Below, in pieces: positions 44,446-53,117 of a stretch of 64,000 bases of DNA (its first letter is position 1; each line of letters begins with the position of its first letter). Source of the stretch: an uncultured Pseudomonadota bacterium (GTDB taxonomy: Bacteria > Myxococcota_A > UBA9160 > PR03); the NCBI GenBank assembly GCA_900696485.1, contig CAADGG010000102.1, positions 110,139-174,138 on the forward strand. Reading direction: 5' to 3'. The notes below the pieces were generated by a model. The model was given only the letters and a program-made list of their open reading frames with translations, did no database searches and was not told the origin of the DNA. The position numbers were made by a program, and so were the translations under genes.

Positions 44446-45408
44446 TCAGGCCGCCAGGCCGACCTCTCGATACTTCGCCCGCGTCCGGTCGGTGATCACG
44501 CCGACCCGCTCGAGCTGCGGGTAGGCATAGTCGCGGAACGGGTTCGGCTGGGCCCGGACGGCCTCCGGATCCATCATCCGCGAGATGATCTCGCTGGTCG
44601 CCTTCTGCGGGTCGATGCCGAGTTCGAGGTAGATCTGCTCGAACGGGTCGGTCGAGCGCCCGCCCTCCATCTGTGGCGTCGTCGCGAGCAGCGTCATCGC
44701 CGTGAAGGCGAAGTCCTCCAGACGATCGCGGTCCGGCTCGTTCATCTTGGGGATGGCGTCCTTCATGTAGATCAGCCCGTAGGACACGTGGCGGGCCTCA
44801 TCCTGGGACGTGAGCTGCAGGATCTTCTTGAACACCTCATCGTGCGTGATCGCGAGCATCGTCTTGAACGACCCCATCGCGATGCTCTCGGCGATGACCT
44901 GCATGCCGATGCACTTCATCTGCCAGAGATCCGCCGTGAGCACCGCGTTCAGCAGCGCCTTCAGCCCGGGCATGATCGGGTAGATCCGGTCGAGGCGTGA
45001 GATGTAGCGGTGGAACACCTCGACGTGACGGGCCTCGTCGATCACCTGCGTGGATGCGTAGAGCTTGCCGTCCATGTCCGGCACGACCTCCACGAGCTGC
45101 CCGCAGATCATCATCGCACCCTGCTCGCCGTGCAGGAAGTTGGACAGCAGGTGCGCCGAGCGCCGCTTGGCGAACTCGATCTGCTTCTCCTTCGGCAGCG
45201 CCTTGACGAAGTCGTACGGTTCGGCGTTCGGAGCGCTCATGTCGCCGATCTGGCTCGGATCGGTCTCGATGTGCCAGGGGATGTCCAGCGCCGCGTTCCA
45301 TTGCTCCTTCTTGGCGACTTCGTAGAGGTCCCGCAGCGGCTTGATGTTCGAGTCGTAGTCGAAGCGCCAGAGGGCCTTGACGTTGGTGTCGATCGTTTCG
45401 AAGCTCAT
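44446..45408 (-). CDS. Ferritin-like diiron oxygenase (AurF/acyl-desaturase-like)
   Basis: 320 residues, all helical. Two carboxylate/His sets suit a diiron site: Glu95 (HGEQGA), Glu125-His128 (DEARHVEVFHRY), Glu174 (AESIAM) and Glu204-His207 (DEARHVSYG). The repeated DEARH pattern is typical of R2-like and AurF-like oxygenases. It should use O2 and electrons from its coupled ferredoxin for hydroxylation, desaturation or N-oxygenation; the substrate is unknown. The start overlaps the ferredoxin stop (ATGA). A GGAG site precedes it. Confidence 0.85.
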   Translation of the reverse strand: MSFETIDTNVKALWRFDYDSNIKPLRDLYEVAKKEQWNAALDIPWHIETDPSQIGDMSAPNAEPYDFVKALPKEKQIEFAKRRSAHLLSNFLHGEQGAMMICGQLVEVVPDMDGKLYASTQVIDEARHVEVFHRYISRLDRIYPIMPGLKALLNAVLTADLWQMKCIGMQVIAESIAMGSFKTMLAITHDEVFKKILQLTSQDEARHVSYGLIYMKDAIPKMNEPDRDRLEDFAFTAMTLLATTPQMEGGRSTDPFEQIYLELGIDPQKATSEIISRMMDPEAVRAQPNPFRDYAYPQLERVGVITDRTRAKYREVGLAA

Positions 45409-45716
45409 GTGTCGTTTCTCCAGTCTTCTGACCCGATGCCAGCCGGCGTGGACTCTCCAGCCGGAACGAACGAGGCCTGGCCACCGCTCTGCGCGGGGTC
45501 GGCCGGGGAAAGATCCTTGGTGTGCGCCAGCAGCGCACCCGCGGGGCAGTACTCGGATGCCTCGAGGCACGCCTCCTCTTCTGTGGAGGTCTCGGGCTGT
45601 TTGAACACCTCGGCGATCGAGAAGCCGGCGGGGATCTCGAGGTTCTCCGGGGCCCGCTCGGAGCACAGGCCGCAACCGGTGCAATCGTCTTCGACTACTT
45701 CGAAACGGTGCGGCAT
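45405..45716 (-). CDS. Ferredoxin
   Basis: 103 residues. Cys12-x2-Cys15-x2-Cys18 with a distant Cys57-Pro fits one [4Fe-4S] or [3Fe-4S] cluster (DCTGCGLC, SEYCP); Cys50 is extra. The last 30 residues are Pro/Gly/Ser-rich. It is coupled by four bases to the diiron oxygenase and is its likely electron donor. The upstream GGGAGG site is strong, and a near-consensus promoter lies about 75 bp before the start. Confidence 0.9.
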   Translation of the reverse strand: MPHRFEVVEDDCTGCGLCSERAPENLEIPAGFSIAEVFKQPETSTEEEACLEASEYCPAGALLAHTKDLSPADPAQSGGQASFVPAGESTPAGIGSEDWRNDT

Positions 45717-45791
45717 CGGAGCAGACCTCCCGGCGCAGAACTCGGTGACCCCGCGGTGACCACGCAGGGTGGCACCGGCTCGAGTGAGATT

Positions 45792-45820
45792 TTTATACCA
45801 CACCAATTGAAGTGTCACAA
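45792..45820 (-). promoter_or_regulatory. Sigma-70-like promoter for ferredoxin/diiron operon
   Basis: On the minus strand, -35 TTGTGA (45820-45815) is 17 bp from -10 TATAAA (45797-45792). The surrounding 45786-45880 stretch is markedly AT-rich compared with the rest of the window. The start of ferredoxin is 76 bp beyond the -10. This gap (45717-46042) holds no gene. Confidence 0.75.
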
Positions 45821-45825
45821 TCAGT

Positions 45826-45854
45826 TTTACATGATGCTCCAAAAATATTACAAT
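45826..45854 (+). promoter_or_regulatory. Sigma-70-like promoter for the TetR gene
   Basis: Plus strand, -35 TTTACA (45826-45831) is 17 bp from -10 TACAAT (45849-45854). Its -35 is only 5 bp from the -35 of the divergent ferredoxin promoter, so one bound repressor could control both. The leader to the TetR start at 46043 is about 180 nt. Confidence 0.7.
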
Positions 45855-46042
45855 CCCTGCGGATTGATCAGTGATTCCGAGGAGGTCGACCCCCGCCTGC
45901 TGCCCCCCGCCTGCTGCCCCCGGCCGGGCGCCTGAGCCCGCCGGCCCGAGTCCGCCGAGCCCGAGGGTGGCCACGGGCGGCCGGCAAGGGAGGTCTGGAG
46001 GCGGCCCGAAGCGGACGGATCGCACCGGAAGAGGATTCCAGG

Positions 46043-46681
46043 ATGAGGACCTCGAGCAGGAAGCCGGCGACCGTCGGACGGCTGGAAAAGCGCAAGCGCG
46101 AGCGGCGGCTGCGGATCTACGACGCGGCCGTGGAGCTTTTCCGCAGCCAGGGCTTCGAGCGCACCACGGTGAGCCAGATCGCCGAGGCGGCGGACGTGGT
46201 GCCGGCGACGTTCTTCAATCACTTCCAGAGCAAGAACGCCGTGCTGCGGCAGATGACCACCGAGGTGCTCGGCGTCATCGAGCTCATGCTCAAGGACGAG
46301 TTCGAATCCGTTGCGTCGACCCGCGAGCGCCTGACCGGCTTCGTCAGCAGCGCGGCGGAGCAGATCGCCGAGACGCGGGGCCTCGCCCGCGATGTGCTGC
46401 TGGAACTGGTCCGCACCGAGTCCGAGCCGGGCAAGCCGCCGCCGTACATCGAGCGCATCCACGAACCCTTCGCGGCGCTGTTGCGGGACGGCCAGCAGCG
46501 GGGAGACGTGCGCCGCGACGAGGATGCGGCGTTCCTGGCGGAGATGGTGGTCGGAATCCTCAACGCCGCGATCACCAACTGGCTCGCGAACCCCGACTAC
46601 CCGATCGAACAGCGCCTGCGGCAAGCCGCCCGGTTCGCGTGGGAAGCGATCTGCGCGCAGCCGGCCCCGCGCGAGGCCTAG
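46043..46681 (+). CDS. TetR/AcrR-family transcriptional regulator
   Basis: 212 residues. The N-terminal helix-turn-helix domain (about 20-70) shows RIYDAAVELFRSQGFERTTV, then IAEAADVVPATFFNHFQSKN. The rest is a helical ligand domain. It is divergent from the ferredoxin/diiron operon with overlapping promoter regions, so repression of both is likely. Its stop overlaps the convergent methyltransferase stop by four bases. The ligand is unknown; an aryl or acyl metabolite is a reasonable guess. Confidence 0.9.
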   Translation: MRTSSRKPATVGRLEKRKRERRLRIYDAAVELFRSQGFERTTVSQIAEAADVVPATFFNHFQSKNAVLRQMTTEVLGVIELMLKDEFESVASTRERLTGFVSSAAEQIAETRGLARDVLLELVRTESEPGKPPPYIERIHEPFAALLRDGQQRGDVRRDEDAAFLAEMVVGILNAAITNWLANPDYPIEQRLRQAARFAWEAICAQPAPREA

Positions 46682-47250
46682 TCCGGCGGGCCGCTTCGCC
46701 GCGGGCCGGCGCGGTTGCGCCCACGCGGGAGCCAGCGCGGGACGCGGGTGCAGTATGCGTCGTAGTCGTCTCCGAAGCGGCGCCGGAGCCCGGGCTCCTC
46801 GACTCGCACGACATAGACGTGCGCCAGCGCGAACAGCACGGCGCTGTACGCGACGAGAACCAGCGACCGGTACAGCACGGCCTCCCCGAGCGCGATGGCG
46901 ACGTAGTTCCAGTACATCGGGTTGCGGACTCTGCCGTAGAGGTCGTGCTGTACGATGCGCTCCGGGGGCCGCAAAGGGAGCTGCGTCCCGTGTCCTTCGA
47001 CGATGAACGCGCGCAGCTGCGCGAGCAGCGGGACGTGTGCGGCGACCAGCAGCGCGCCGCCGAGCCAGCGAGTCGCGCCGGGTGGAGGGATCAGGCCGGT
47101 GCCGGTACTCCACAGCAGTGCGGCCGGGAACAGCACGAAGAAGTTCAGTGCGAACCAACCGGCCGCGAGCAGGGACCAGAGGACGAGCGGCGCGCGGCGC
47201 CGCGGCGGGTCGTTCGTGCGCCAGTTGGAGTCCAGCGCCGGATCGCTCAT
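46678..47250 (-). CDS. ICMT/PEMT-type membrane methyltransferase
   Basis: 190 residues with four or five helices. The SAM-binding hallmarks of the isoprenylcysteine carboxyl methyltransferase family are visible: GRVRNPMY near residue 108 and EEPGLRRRFGDDYDAYC near 155. Such enzymes methylate carboxyl or phospholipid head groups in the membrane. It overlaps the DUF3261 gene by four bases, so it is the last gene of the ammonia-lyase/export operon. It might make a methyl ester of the polyene acid. Confidence 0.84.
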   Translation of the reverse strand: MSDPALDSNWRTNDPPRRRAPLVLWSLLAAGWFALNFFVLFPAALLWSTGTGLIPPPGATRWLGGALLVAAHVPLLAQLRAFIVEGHGTQLPLRPPERIVQHDLYGRVRNPMYWNYVAIALGEAVLYRSLVLVAYSAVLFALAHVYVVRVEEPGLRRRFGDDYDAYCTRVPRWLPRGRNRAGPRRSGPPD

Positions 47251-47930
47251 GGCGTCCCGATCGAGCGTGGCAGCGGTGTCTCGGACAGCGTCGTGATCTC
47301 GGATCGATAGCCGCACGCCGGGTTCTCGACGACGACGCGTGACGCGGCGTCCGCATCCGCCGCGGCCGGCTCGAAACGCAGCACGACAGGGTCGGCAGGG
47401 CCGTCTCCGAGCGGCTCGAAGCGGCGCTCCCGGACGCGCCCCGCGCTGCGCTGCTCGCGGATCTCGACGTTCCCGCGCCGCTCGCGAAAGCTGCCGTCGG
47501 CGCCGTCGATCGAGACGCCGAGGAAGCGCTCGCGATAGAAATCGTGCAGCAGGTTCTGCGGAGGGATCTCGAGCAGCGGCGCCGGCGCGGCATCGATGGC
47601 GATGTCGGCACCGCGTTGGCGCAGCGCGAACAGCTTGGCGCCGAGCGGATGGAAGCCGAGTAGCGTGAGCTCGTCCCCTCGCTTCTGGGCCACCAGTTGC
47701 AGGGACCAGCTCTCGTCCCCGTAGCGGATGCGCACCCGCTGGCGAACCAGGAACTCGCCGGGCATCGCATCGGTCGCCACCGACAGCCCCGGACACTCCG
47801 GCAGCGCGCGACCCCGCAGCGGAGGCGGCAGGTGCCGGCATCCCGCGGCGAGCACGCCCGCCAGCAGCAGCGCACCGGCACGCCCGCGCCGGCGCCGCGG
47901 CCGGCCGACTCGGGGGCGGGCGTCAGCCAC
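47247..47930 (-). CDS. DUF3261 lipoprotein of the polyene export set
   Basis: 227 residues. Arg-rich N-terminus, hydrophobic stretch and lipobox LAAGC (Cys31) make it a lipoprotein. DUF3261 members regularly stand next to LolA- and MMPL-type genes in aryl polyene loci, as here, and are thought to help at the outer membrane. LLHDFYRERFLGVSIDG is a recognisable patch. GTG start at 47930 overlaps the MMPL stop by eight bases. Function is inferred from context only. Confidence 0.82.
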   Translation of the reverse strand: MADARPRVGRPRRRRGRAGALLLAGVLAAGCRHLPPPLRGRALPECPGLSVATDAMPGEFLVRQRVRIRYGDESWSLQLVAQKRGDELTLLGFHPLGAKLFALRQRGADIAIDAAPAPLLEIPPQNLLHDFYRERFLGVSIDGADGSFRERRGNVEIREQRSAGRVRERRFEPLGDGPADPVVLRFEPAAADADAASRVVVENPACGYRSEITTLSETPLPRSIGTP

Positions 47931-50295
47931 GCGCGTTCCGATCCGCCGGCCGCTCGCGCAGCGCCGCCACCGACAACGGCGCCAGCGCGAACGAGAGCAG
48001 GATGCCGACGCCGGTCGTGAGGCCGATCGCACGCAGAGACGGTTGCGACGAGAGCGAGAGCGTGCCGAAGACCAGCGCCGTCGTGAGGCACGACAACAGC
48101 AGGCTGAGCAGGGTCGCCCCGAACTCCTCGCCCCGCCCGACGCTGTCCACGCAGAAGATCCCGTAATCGACCCCCATGCCGATCACCATCACGAGGCTCA
48201 TCACGTGCAGCAGGTTCGCCGGTTCGCGCAGCCCGGCGAGTACCGCGAGCACGACGAGCGCCACCAACGCCGACGGCACGAAGGCCGCGAGGACCGGCCG
48301 CCAGGCGCGATAGCGCAACGCCAGCAGCAGCAGCACGAGGCCGCTGCCGAACAGGATCTGGCGCAGGGAGGTTTCGCGGAACTCGCGATAGATGTCGTCG
48401 ACGAAACTGCGCTGGTCGAGGAGATGCACGTCGTCGAGATCGGCGAGGGCGGCGCGCACGGCGCCCGGATCGTGCAGCCCGCGCAGGTAGGTGACGACGG
48501 CGATCCGATCCCCGAGCTCGAATACGAACGGCGCGAACAGGTCGCGCAGCGGGCTCGCCAGCAGCTCCCCGAGACGCAGCGGCGCCGGTGGCGGGCCGGC
48601 GAGTGCGTCCGCGAACGCTGCGAAGGCGCCCGGTCGGAAGCCTTCGGCGCGGAAGGCCGCGTCGAGTCGCTGCGTCAGATCGGGGAGCGCCGCGAGCACG
48701 TCGAGATTCCGACGTTGCAGCTCTGGCGACCACAGCAGCGCGTGCAGCGAGCGCGTGCTGTCGAGCGCACCCGTCTCGGCCACGGCTTCGAGCCGCGCGT
48801 GAATCTCGTCGTTCCGGGCCACGGCGGTGTCGTAGTCGGGCGCCAGCGCGATCACGAAACGGCTGCCGTCGAGTTGTTCGACGCGCTCGCGCACGCGCCG
48901 GTCTTCGTCGACGAGCGCCGGGTCGAAGCGCGTGAGACGCGAGAGATCGTCGGACCACTCGACGGCCGGCAGCGCGATGGCGCTGGCCGTGCACAGCGCG
49001 AGCCCGGCGAACAGCCAGCGGCGCGGCAAGCGCTCGAGATGCCGGTAGGCGCGGTCGAAATGAGCCGCCGCGACGCGGGTTCGCGCCGGCAGCGCCGGAG
49101 CCCGCGCGAGCAGCGTCGGCAGGATCCACAGGCTCGCGGCAAGGCTCGTCAGAACGCCGGTGATCGCGAAGAACGCCATCTGTCGGAACGCCGGAAACGG
49201 GGTCAGCAGCAGTCCGACGAAGCTCGCGACCGTCGTGAGCGCTCCGAGCACGAGGCTTCCGCGCAGCCGGGCCGCGGTGCGCAGCGGCGACTCCGGGGGC
49301 CGGGCCAGGCCGTGATGCAGCAGCAGGTGATTGGAGTAGTCGATCGCGATGCCCATCAGCGACGTGCCGAAGGCCATCGTGAGCCCGTCGAGACGGCCGA
49401 ACACCAGCAGGCTCGACGTGACGGCGACGAGGATGCCGCTGAGTGGCGGCAGCACGACGATCACGAGGCCGCGCGCCGAGGCGACGAAGGCGAGGAACAG
49501 CAGCGTCACACCGATGGCCGAGCCGCTGATGATCCAGACCAGTTCGCGCTTGATGCTGCGTTCGGCCGCGACGGCGAAGGCGCCGACGGCGCTGCGCTCG
49601 AGCCGCAGGCCCGCTCCGCGGCGCGCGACGATCGCGTCGAACGCCGTCTCGAGGTCCGCGAGCAGACGCCCCTGCGACCCGGAATCGAAGGCGGAACTCC
49701 GCGTACCGAGCAGCAGGATCGCGAACCGGCCGTCCGGCGTGACGAGCTGACCGTCGACCATCCGGAGCGTCGTCTCCCGTTCCTGCCAGCTCCGGACCCG
49801 CGCCTCGAACGCGCCGAGCGGGTCGGCGGCGACGAGCGGCTCGAAGAAGCTCGAGGCGGGCGAGGCGAGTCGCTGGCGCAGCTCGCGCGCTCGCGCACGC
49901 AGTTCGGCGTCGCTCAGTCGCACCGGCAACTCCTGTTCGGGACGGTCCGACAGCAGCGCGAGCCGGTGGGGGAAGTAGAGCCGGTAGACCTCCTCGAGAT
50001 CGGTCGCGCCGACCTCGGAGCGCACCCAGGCGACCTCCGGGTGGGCCCGCAGGTGCTCGGCGAGTTCGTGCGCCGCCGCGATCGCGACGGCCGGCTCGTC
50101 CGCGGCGATCGACAGCACGATCGTCCGCGTGAGCGGCGAGTCCGCGAGGCGGCTCGACAGGGCGGCCAGCTCCGAGCGGCTGCCGACCGGCAGGAAGTTC
50201 GTGATGTCGGTGCCGACGCGCAGGTGCAGCCCGGAGTAGATCGCCATCGCCAACGCGGCGGCGATGAGCGCCAGAGCCGAACGCCGGCCGAGCAT
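47923..50295 (-). CDS. MMPL/RND-family exporter
   Basis: 790 residues, 12 membrane helices in two halves. The first helix follows the start (ALALIAAALAMAIYSG) and is trailed by a large periplasmic loop starting RVGTDITNFLPVGS. FGTSLMGIAIDYSNHLLLHH in the first half and VMVIGMGVDYGIFCVDSVGR in the second carry the Asp proton-relay residues. In aryl polyene loci this protein exports the finished product. ATG 50295 was chosen by the position of helix 1. It overlaps DUF3261 and is 5 bp after the LolA-like gene. Confidence 0.92.
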   Translation of the reverse strand: MLGRRSALALIAAALAMAIYSGLHLRVGTDITNFLPVGSRSELAALSSRLADSPLTRTIVLSIAADEPAVAIAAAHELAEHLRAHPEVAWVRSEVGATDLEEVYRLYFPHRLALLSDRPEQELPVRLSDAELRARARELRQRLASPASSFFEPLVAADPLGAFEARVRSWQERETTLRMVDGQLVTPDGRFAILLLGTRSSAFDSGSQGRLLADLETAFDAIVARRGAGLRLERSAVGAFAVAAERSIKRELVWIISGSAIGVTLLFLAFVASARGLVIVVLPPLSGILVAVTSSLLVFGRLDGLTMAFGTSLMGIAIDYSNHLLLHHGLARPPESPLRTAARLRGSLVLGALTTVASFVGLLLTPFPAFRQMAFFAITGVLTSLAASLWILPTLLARAPALPARTRVAAAHFDRAYRHLERLPRRWLFAGLALCTASAIALPAVEWSDDLSRLTRFDPALVDEDRRVRERVEQLDGSRFVIALAPDYDTAVARNDEIHARLEAVAETGALDSTRSLHALLWSPELQRRNLDVLAALPDLTQRLDAAFRAEGFRPGAFAAFADALAGPPPAPLRLGELLASPLRDLFAPFVFELGDRIAVVTYLRGLHDPGAVRAALADLDDVHLLDQRSFVDDIYREFRETSLRQILFGSGLVLLLLALRYRAWRPVLAAFVPSALVALVVLAVLAGLREPANLLHVMSLVMVIGMGVDYGIFCVDSVGRGEEFGATLLSLLLSCLTTALVFGTLSLSSQPSLRAIGLTTGVGILLSFALAPLSVAALRERPADRNARG

Positions 50296-50300
50296 GCGGC

Positions 50301-50960
50301 TCAGCGCCCCGCGGAAGCGCCGCGGAGAGGCGTCCGCTGCGTGAAGATCCGTTCGATCTCCGCCGCGCTGAACACGCGATCGCCGTTCGCCTCGGGGAAG
50401 CGCGTCACGGTCCGGTCGCCATCGCGCTCCTGCACGATCATCTCGCGCACGGCTTCGCGATCGCCGCGCAGCGTGATGGCGTCGAGGACGCCGGCCAACG
50501 GCGCGCGCCGCGGGACCAGTCGCAGCTCCCAGTCCGTGAGATCGCCCTGGAGCTGCGCCGCGTAGAGATGCTCGAGTTTGGCGCGGTCTCCGCTCCACAG
50601 CGCGACGAAGTGCTCGGTGAAGAGCCGGGCGACCGGATTGCCGGAGAGGTCCGTGTCTTCCCCATCGCGGCCCTCGCGCAGATGCACGCTGCGGCCCTCG
50701 ACGACGAGCGACGTGAAGCCGGGGTGCAGCGTGAAGCGCGCAAAGCGGTCCGGGGGCACGAAGTACAGCACCCCGTGGCTGTCGAGCGGCTCGGACAGCA
50801 GGCTCAGCTCCTTGCGCTCCTCGAAGGCCGTCTCGACGCCGGCCGTCGACGCCATGCGTGCGAGGACGGCATCGAGAGCCGGATCGTCCGCGCGGACCGC
50901 GCTCGCGAATCCGGCCGTGGTCAGCACGAAGCTAAGACAGCAGGCGGCGACGAATCTCAT
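50301..50960 (-). CDS. LolA-like outer membrane lipoprotein carrier protein
   Basis: 219 residues with signal peptide (MRFVAACCLSFVLTTAG, cleaved near VRADD). LolA-fold strings GVLYFVPPDRFARFTL and VVEGRSVHLRE are seen. Dedicated LolA-like carriers in aryl polyene loci are thought to ferry the lipidic pigment across the periplasm. It overlaps the thioesterase gene upstream by 29 bp and is 5 bp before MMPL. Confidence 0.88.
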   Translation of the reverse strand: MRFVAACCLSFVLTTAGFASAVRADDPALDAVLARMASTAGVETAFEERKELSLLSEPLDSHGVLYFVPPDRFARFTLHPGFTSLVVEGRSVHLREGRDGEDTDLSGNPVARLFTEHFVALWSGDRAKLEHLYAAQLQGDLTDWELRLVPRRAPLAGVLDAITLRGDREAVREMIVQERDGDRTVTRFPEANGDRVFSAAEIERIFTQRTPLRGASAGR

Positions 50961-51354
50961 CGGGTGTCTCCAGCAGCAGCCGGCGCTCGCTGTCGGTGGT
51001 CGCCAGGATCGTGTGTCCACGCGCGACGCGCCGCGACTGGCGCGCATCGCTGAGTTCGTAGGCGATGTGGATGCGATGCTGGACGTCGCGCAGCCAGGCG
51101 CTGACCCGGACCCGATCCCGATAGCGCAGAGGCTGGATGTAGCGGCATTTGCTCTCGATCACGTAGAACAGATAACGGGGGCCGATGAGATCGCCGGCAT
51201 CGAGCTCGCAGGCGCGCAGCAGGGCCGTGCGGGCCTCTTCCATGTACTCGTAATAATGTCCGTGCCAGACGACGCCGAGCAGATCGACGTGCCGGAACGG
51301 GATCTCGATCTCGACCGAGGTTTCTCGTCGCCGCTCGCGCCGGCTGGACCTCAT
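50932..51354 (-). CDS. Hotdog-fold acyl-CoA/acyl-ACP thioesterase (4HBT)
   Basis: 140 residues. The catalytic region RHVDLLGVVWHGHYYEYMEEAR (Asp near 21, D-x2-G-V-V-x-H) is typical of 4-hydroxybenzoyl-CoA thioesterase-like enzymes. It probably releases or proofreads polyene or aryl thioesters. ATG 51354 overlaps the ammonia-lyase stop by four bases. The frame is open upstream inside the lyase gene without matching sequence. Confidence 0.9.
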   Translation of the reverse strand: MRSSRRERRRETSVEIEIPFRHVDLLGVVWHGHYYEYMEEARTALLRACELDAGDLIGPRYLFYVIESKCRYIQPLRYRDRVRVSAWLRDVQHRIHIAYELSDARQSRRVARGHTILATTDSERRLLLETPDEIRRRLLS

Positions 51355-53024
51355 TCCTCGGACGGAGCGTCGAGCGCGCCGATCGGCAGCGCTCCGTCCC
51401 GGTAGAGCCCGAGCACGCGTTCGATATCGAGATCCTGACGGCGATCCTCGGTGACCATCGACGCGTGCTTGCGCACCGCGTCGCGAAGCGCGCGCCCCCG
51501 ACGAGCGACGGGCTCCGTGCCGCGCAGGTCGAGCGCCTGACACGCGGCCAGCAGGCCGATCACCGCCACCGTCTCGGTGAGGTCGAGGATGCGACGGCAA
51601 TCACGCGCCGCGATCGTACCCATGCTGACCTTGTCCTGGTTGTGCGATTCGGTGCTGCGGCTGAACACGGAGGCCGGCATCGTCCCCTTCAGCGCTTCGG
51701 CAGTCAGCGCGGAGGCCGTGATCTGCATGGCCTTGAAACCGTGGTGCGCGGGGTTGTCCGCCGCAACCAGGTTCGCCGGCAGTCCGTCGCTGGTGTCCGG
51801 CACGCACAGCAGCACGAGCTGCCGGTCGAGAAGATCCGCGACGTTGGCGACGGCAGTCTTCAAGCCGTCCATCACGAACGCGACGTGTCCGCCGTAGAAG
51901 TTGCCGCCATGCAGCACCTCGCGGCGGTCCGGATCGATGATCGGATTGTCGTCGACTCCATTGATTTCGATCTCGAGTGTCGGCCGCGCCTGGACGAGGG
52001 CGTCGAGCAGCACGCCGATGACGTGCGGAGCGCAGCGCAGCGAGTAGCGATCCTGGAGCCGAGCGGGCGCCGGCGGCACGCCGTCGGCGGCGAGATCGGC
52101 CCGGATCCACGCGGCGCACCGCGTCTGCCCCGGGTGGGGCTTCAGCGCGAAGAGGCGCGCGTCGAAGTGCGCGGGGTTGCCGTGCGTCGCCTCGACGATC
52201 ATCGCGGTGACGGCCGCGGCGAGGCGCGCGAGCCGCTCGGCGCGCTCGAAGCACAGACACGCCAGCGCCGTCATCACGCTGGTGCCGTTCATCAGTGAGA
52301 GGCTCTCCTTGCGTTCGAGCGCCAGCGGCTCGAGGCCGGCCGCCGCGAGCGCCTCGTCCGCGCGCAGCACCCGGCCCCGGACGGTCGCCTCGCGCTCGCC
52401 GACCACCAGCGCAGCCAGATACGACAGCGGCGTCAGGTCCCCGCTCGCGCCGACGGAGCCTTCCTCCGGGATGCGCGGGAGCACACGGGCATTGAGCAGC
52501 TCGCACAGCCGTTCGAGCAGCAGCGGGCGCACACCGGAGTAGCCGCGCGCCAAGGTGGCGAGGCGCACGGTCAGTACGGCGGCGGCTTCCGTTTCGTCGA
52601 GGATCCGGCCGGTCCCACAGCCGTGGAAACGCAGCAGGTTGTGAGGCATCTCGTCACGAAGCGATTCCGGGATCGCCGTACCGGCCGAGGCGCCCACCCC
52701 CGTCGTCACGCCATAGATCGGCTCGCGGCGGCGCTGGATCTCGTCGACGACGGCTCGGCTGCGCGCCAGTTTCCTGCGCTGCGCCGGGTCGTCCGAGAGC
52801 GAGGCTCGCCGCCGGCCATGCGCCAGCGCGAGTACGTCGGCGATCGTCAGCGGGCGCGTGCCGAGCAGCAGGTCCGCGCCACCGGCGGCGCTTTCCCGAG
52901 CTGTGGCCTCCGGAGTTGCCGTTTCCGGAGTCGCGGCTTCCGGAGTCGCGGCTTCCGGAGTCGCGCCTTCCGGAGTCGCGCCTTCCGGAGTCGCGCTCTT
53001 GGGCTCGGCGGCAGCGGCGCTCAT
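51351..53024 (-). CDS. Aromatic amino acid ammonia-lyase (HAL/TAL/PAL family)
   Basis: 557 residues. The MIO cofactor triad Ala193-Ser194-Gly195 lies in GSVGASGDLTPLSY, and Tyr104 (PIYGVTTGVG) is the catalytic Tyr. At the selectivity site it reads LLRFHGCGTG (Phe133-His134), like flexirubin/aryl-polyene-type lyases rather than the Ser-His of histidine lyases. It should make cinnamate or p-coumarate as polyene starter. An Ala/Thr/Pro/Glu tandem-repeat N-terminal tail of about 45 residues is unusual. First gene of the six-gene minus-strand operon. Confidence 0.9.
   Translation of the reverse strand: MSAAAAEPKSATPEGATPEGATPEAATPEAATPETATPEATARESAAGGADLLLGTRPLTIADVLALAHGRRRASLSDDPAQRRKLARSRAVVDEIQRRREPIYGVTTGVGASAGTAIPESLRDEMPHNLLRFHGCGTGRILDETEAAAVLTVRLATLARGYSGVRPLLLERLCELLNARVLPRIPEEGSVGASGDLTPLSYLAALVVGEREATVRGRVLRADEALAAAGLEPLALERKESLSLMNGTSVMTALACLCFERAERLARLAAAVTAMIVEATHGNPAHFDARLFALKPHPGQTRCAAWIRADLAADGVPPAPARLQDRYSLRCAPHVIGVLLDALVQARPTLEIEINGVDDNPIIDPDRREVLHGGNFYGGHVAFVMDGLKTAVANVADLLDRQLVLLCVPDTSDGLPANLVAADNPAHHGFKAMQITASALTAEALKGTMPASVFSRSTESHNQDKVSMGTIAARDCRRILDLTETVAVIGLLAACQALDLRGTEPVARRGRALRDAVRKHASMVTEDRRQDLDIERVLGLYRDGALPIGALDAPSEE
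52908..52997 (-). repeat. 15-bp tandem repeat, six copies, in ammonia-lyase N-terminus
   Basis: Unit TTCCGGAGTCGCGGC on the plus strand, six near-identical copies. It encodes six copies of an Ala-Thr-Pro-Glu-x motif before the catalytic domain, so likely a disordered tail of variable length. Confidence 0.93.
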
Positions 53025-53117
53025 GGCGCGGGAGTCTAGCCCATATGCGGCCGCGAAGGGCTGCGATAGAGTGCAGCCCACGCCGGGTTTGGATGCGCGT
53101 CGGCCGTCGAGATTTCG

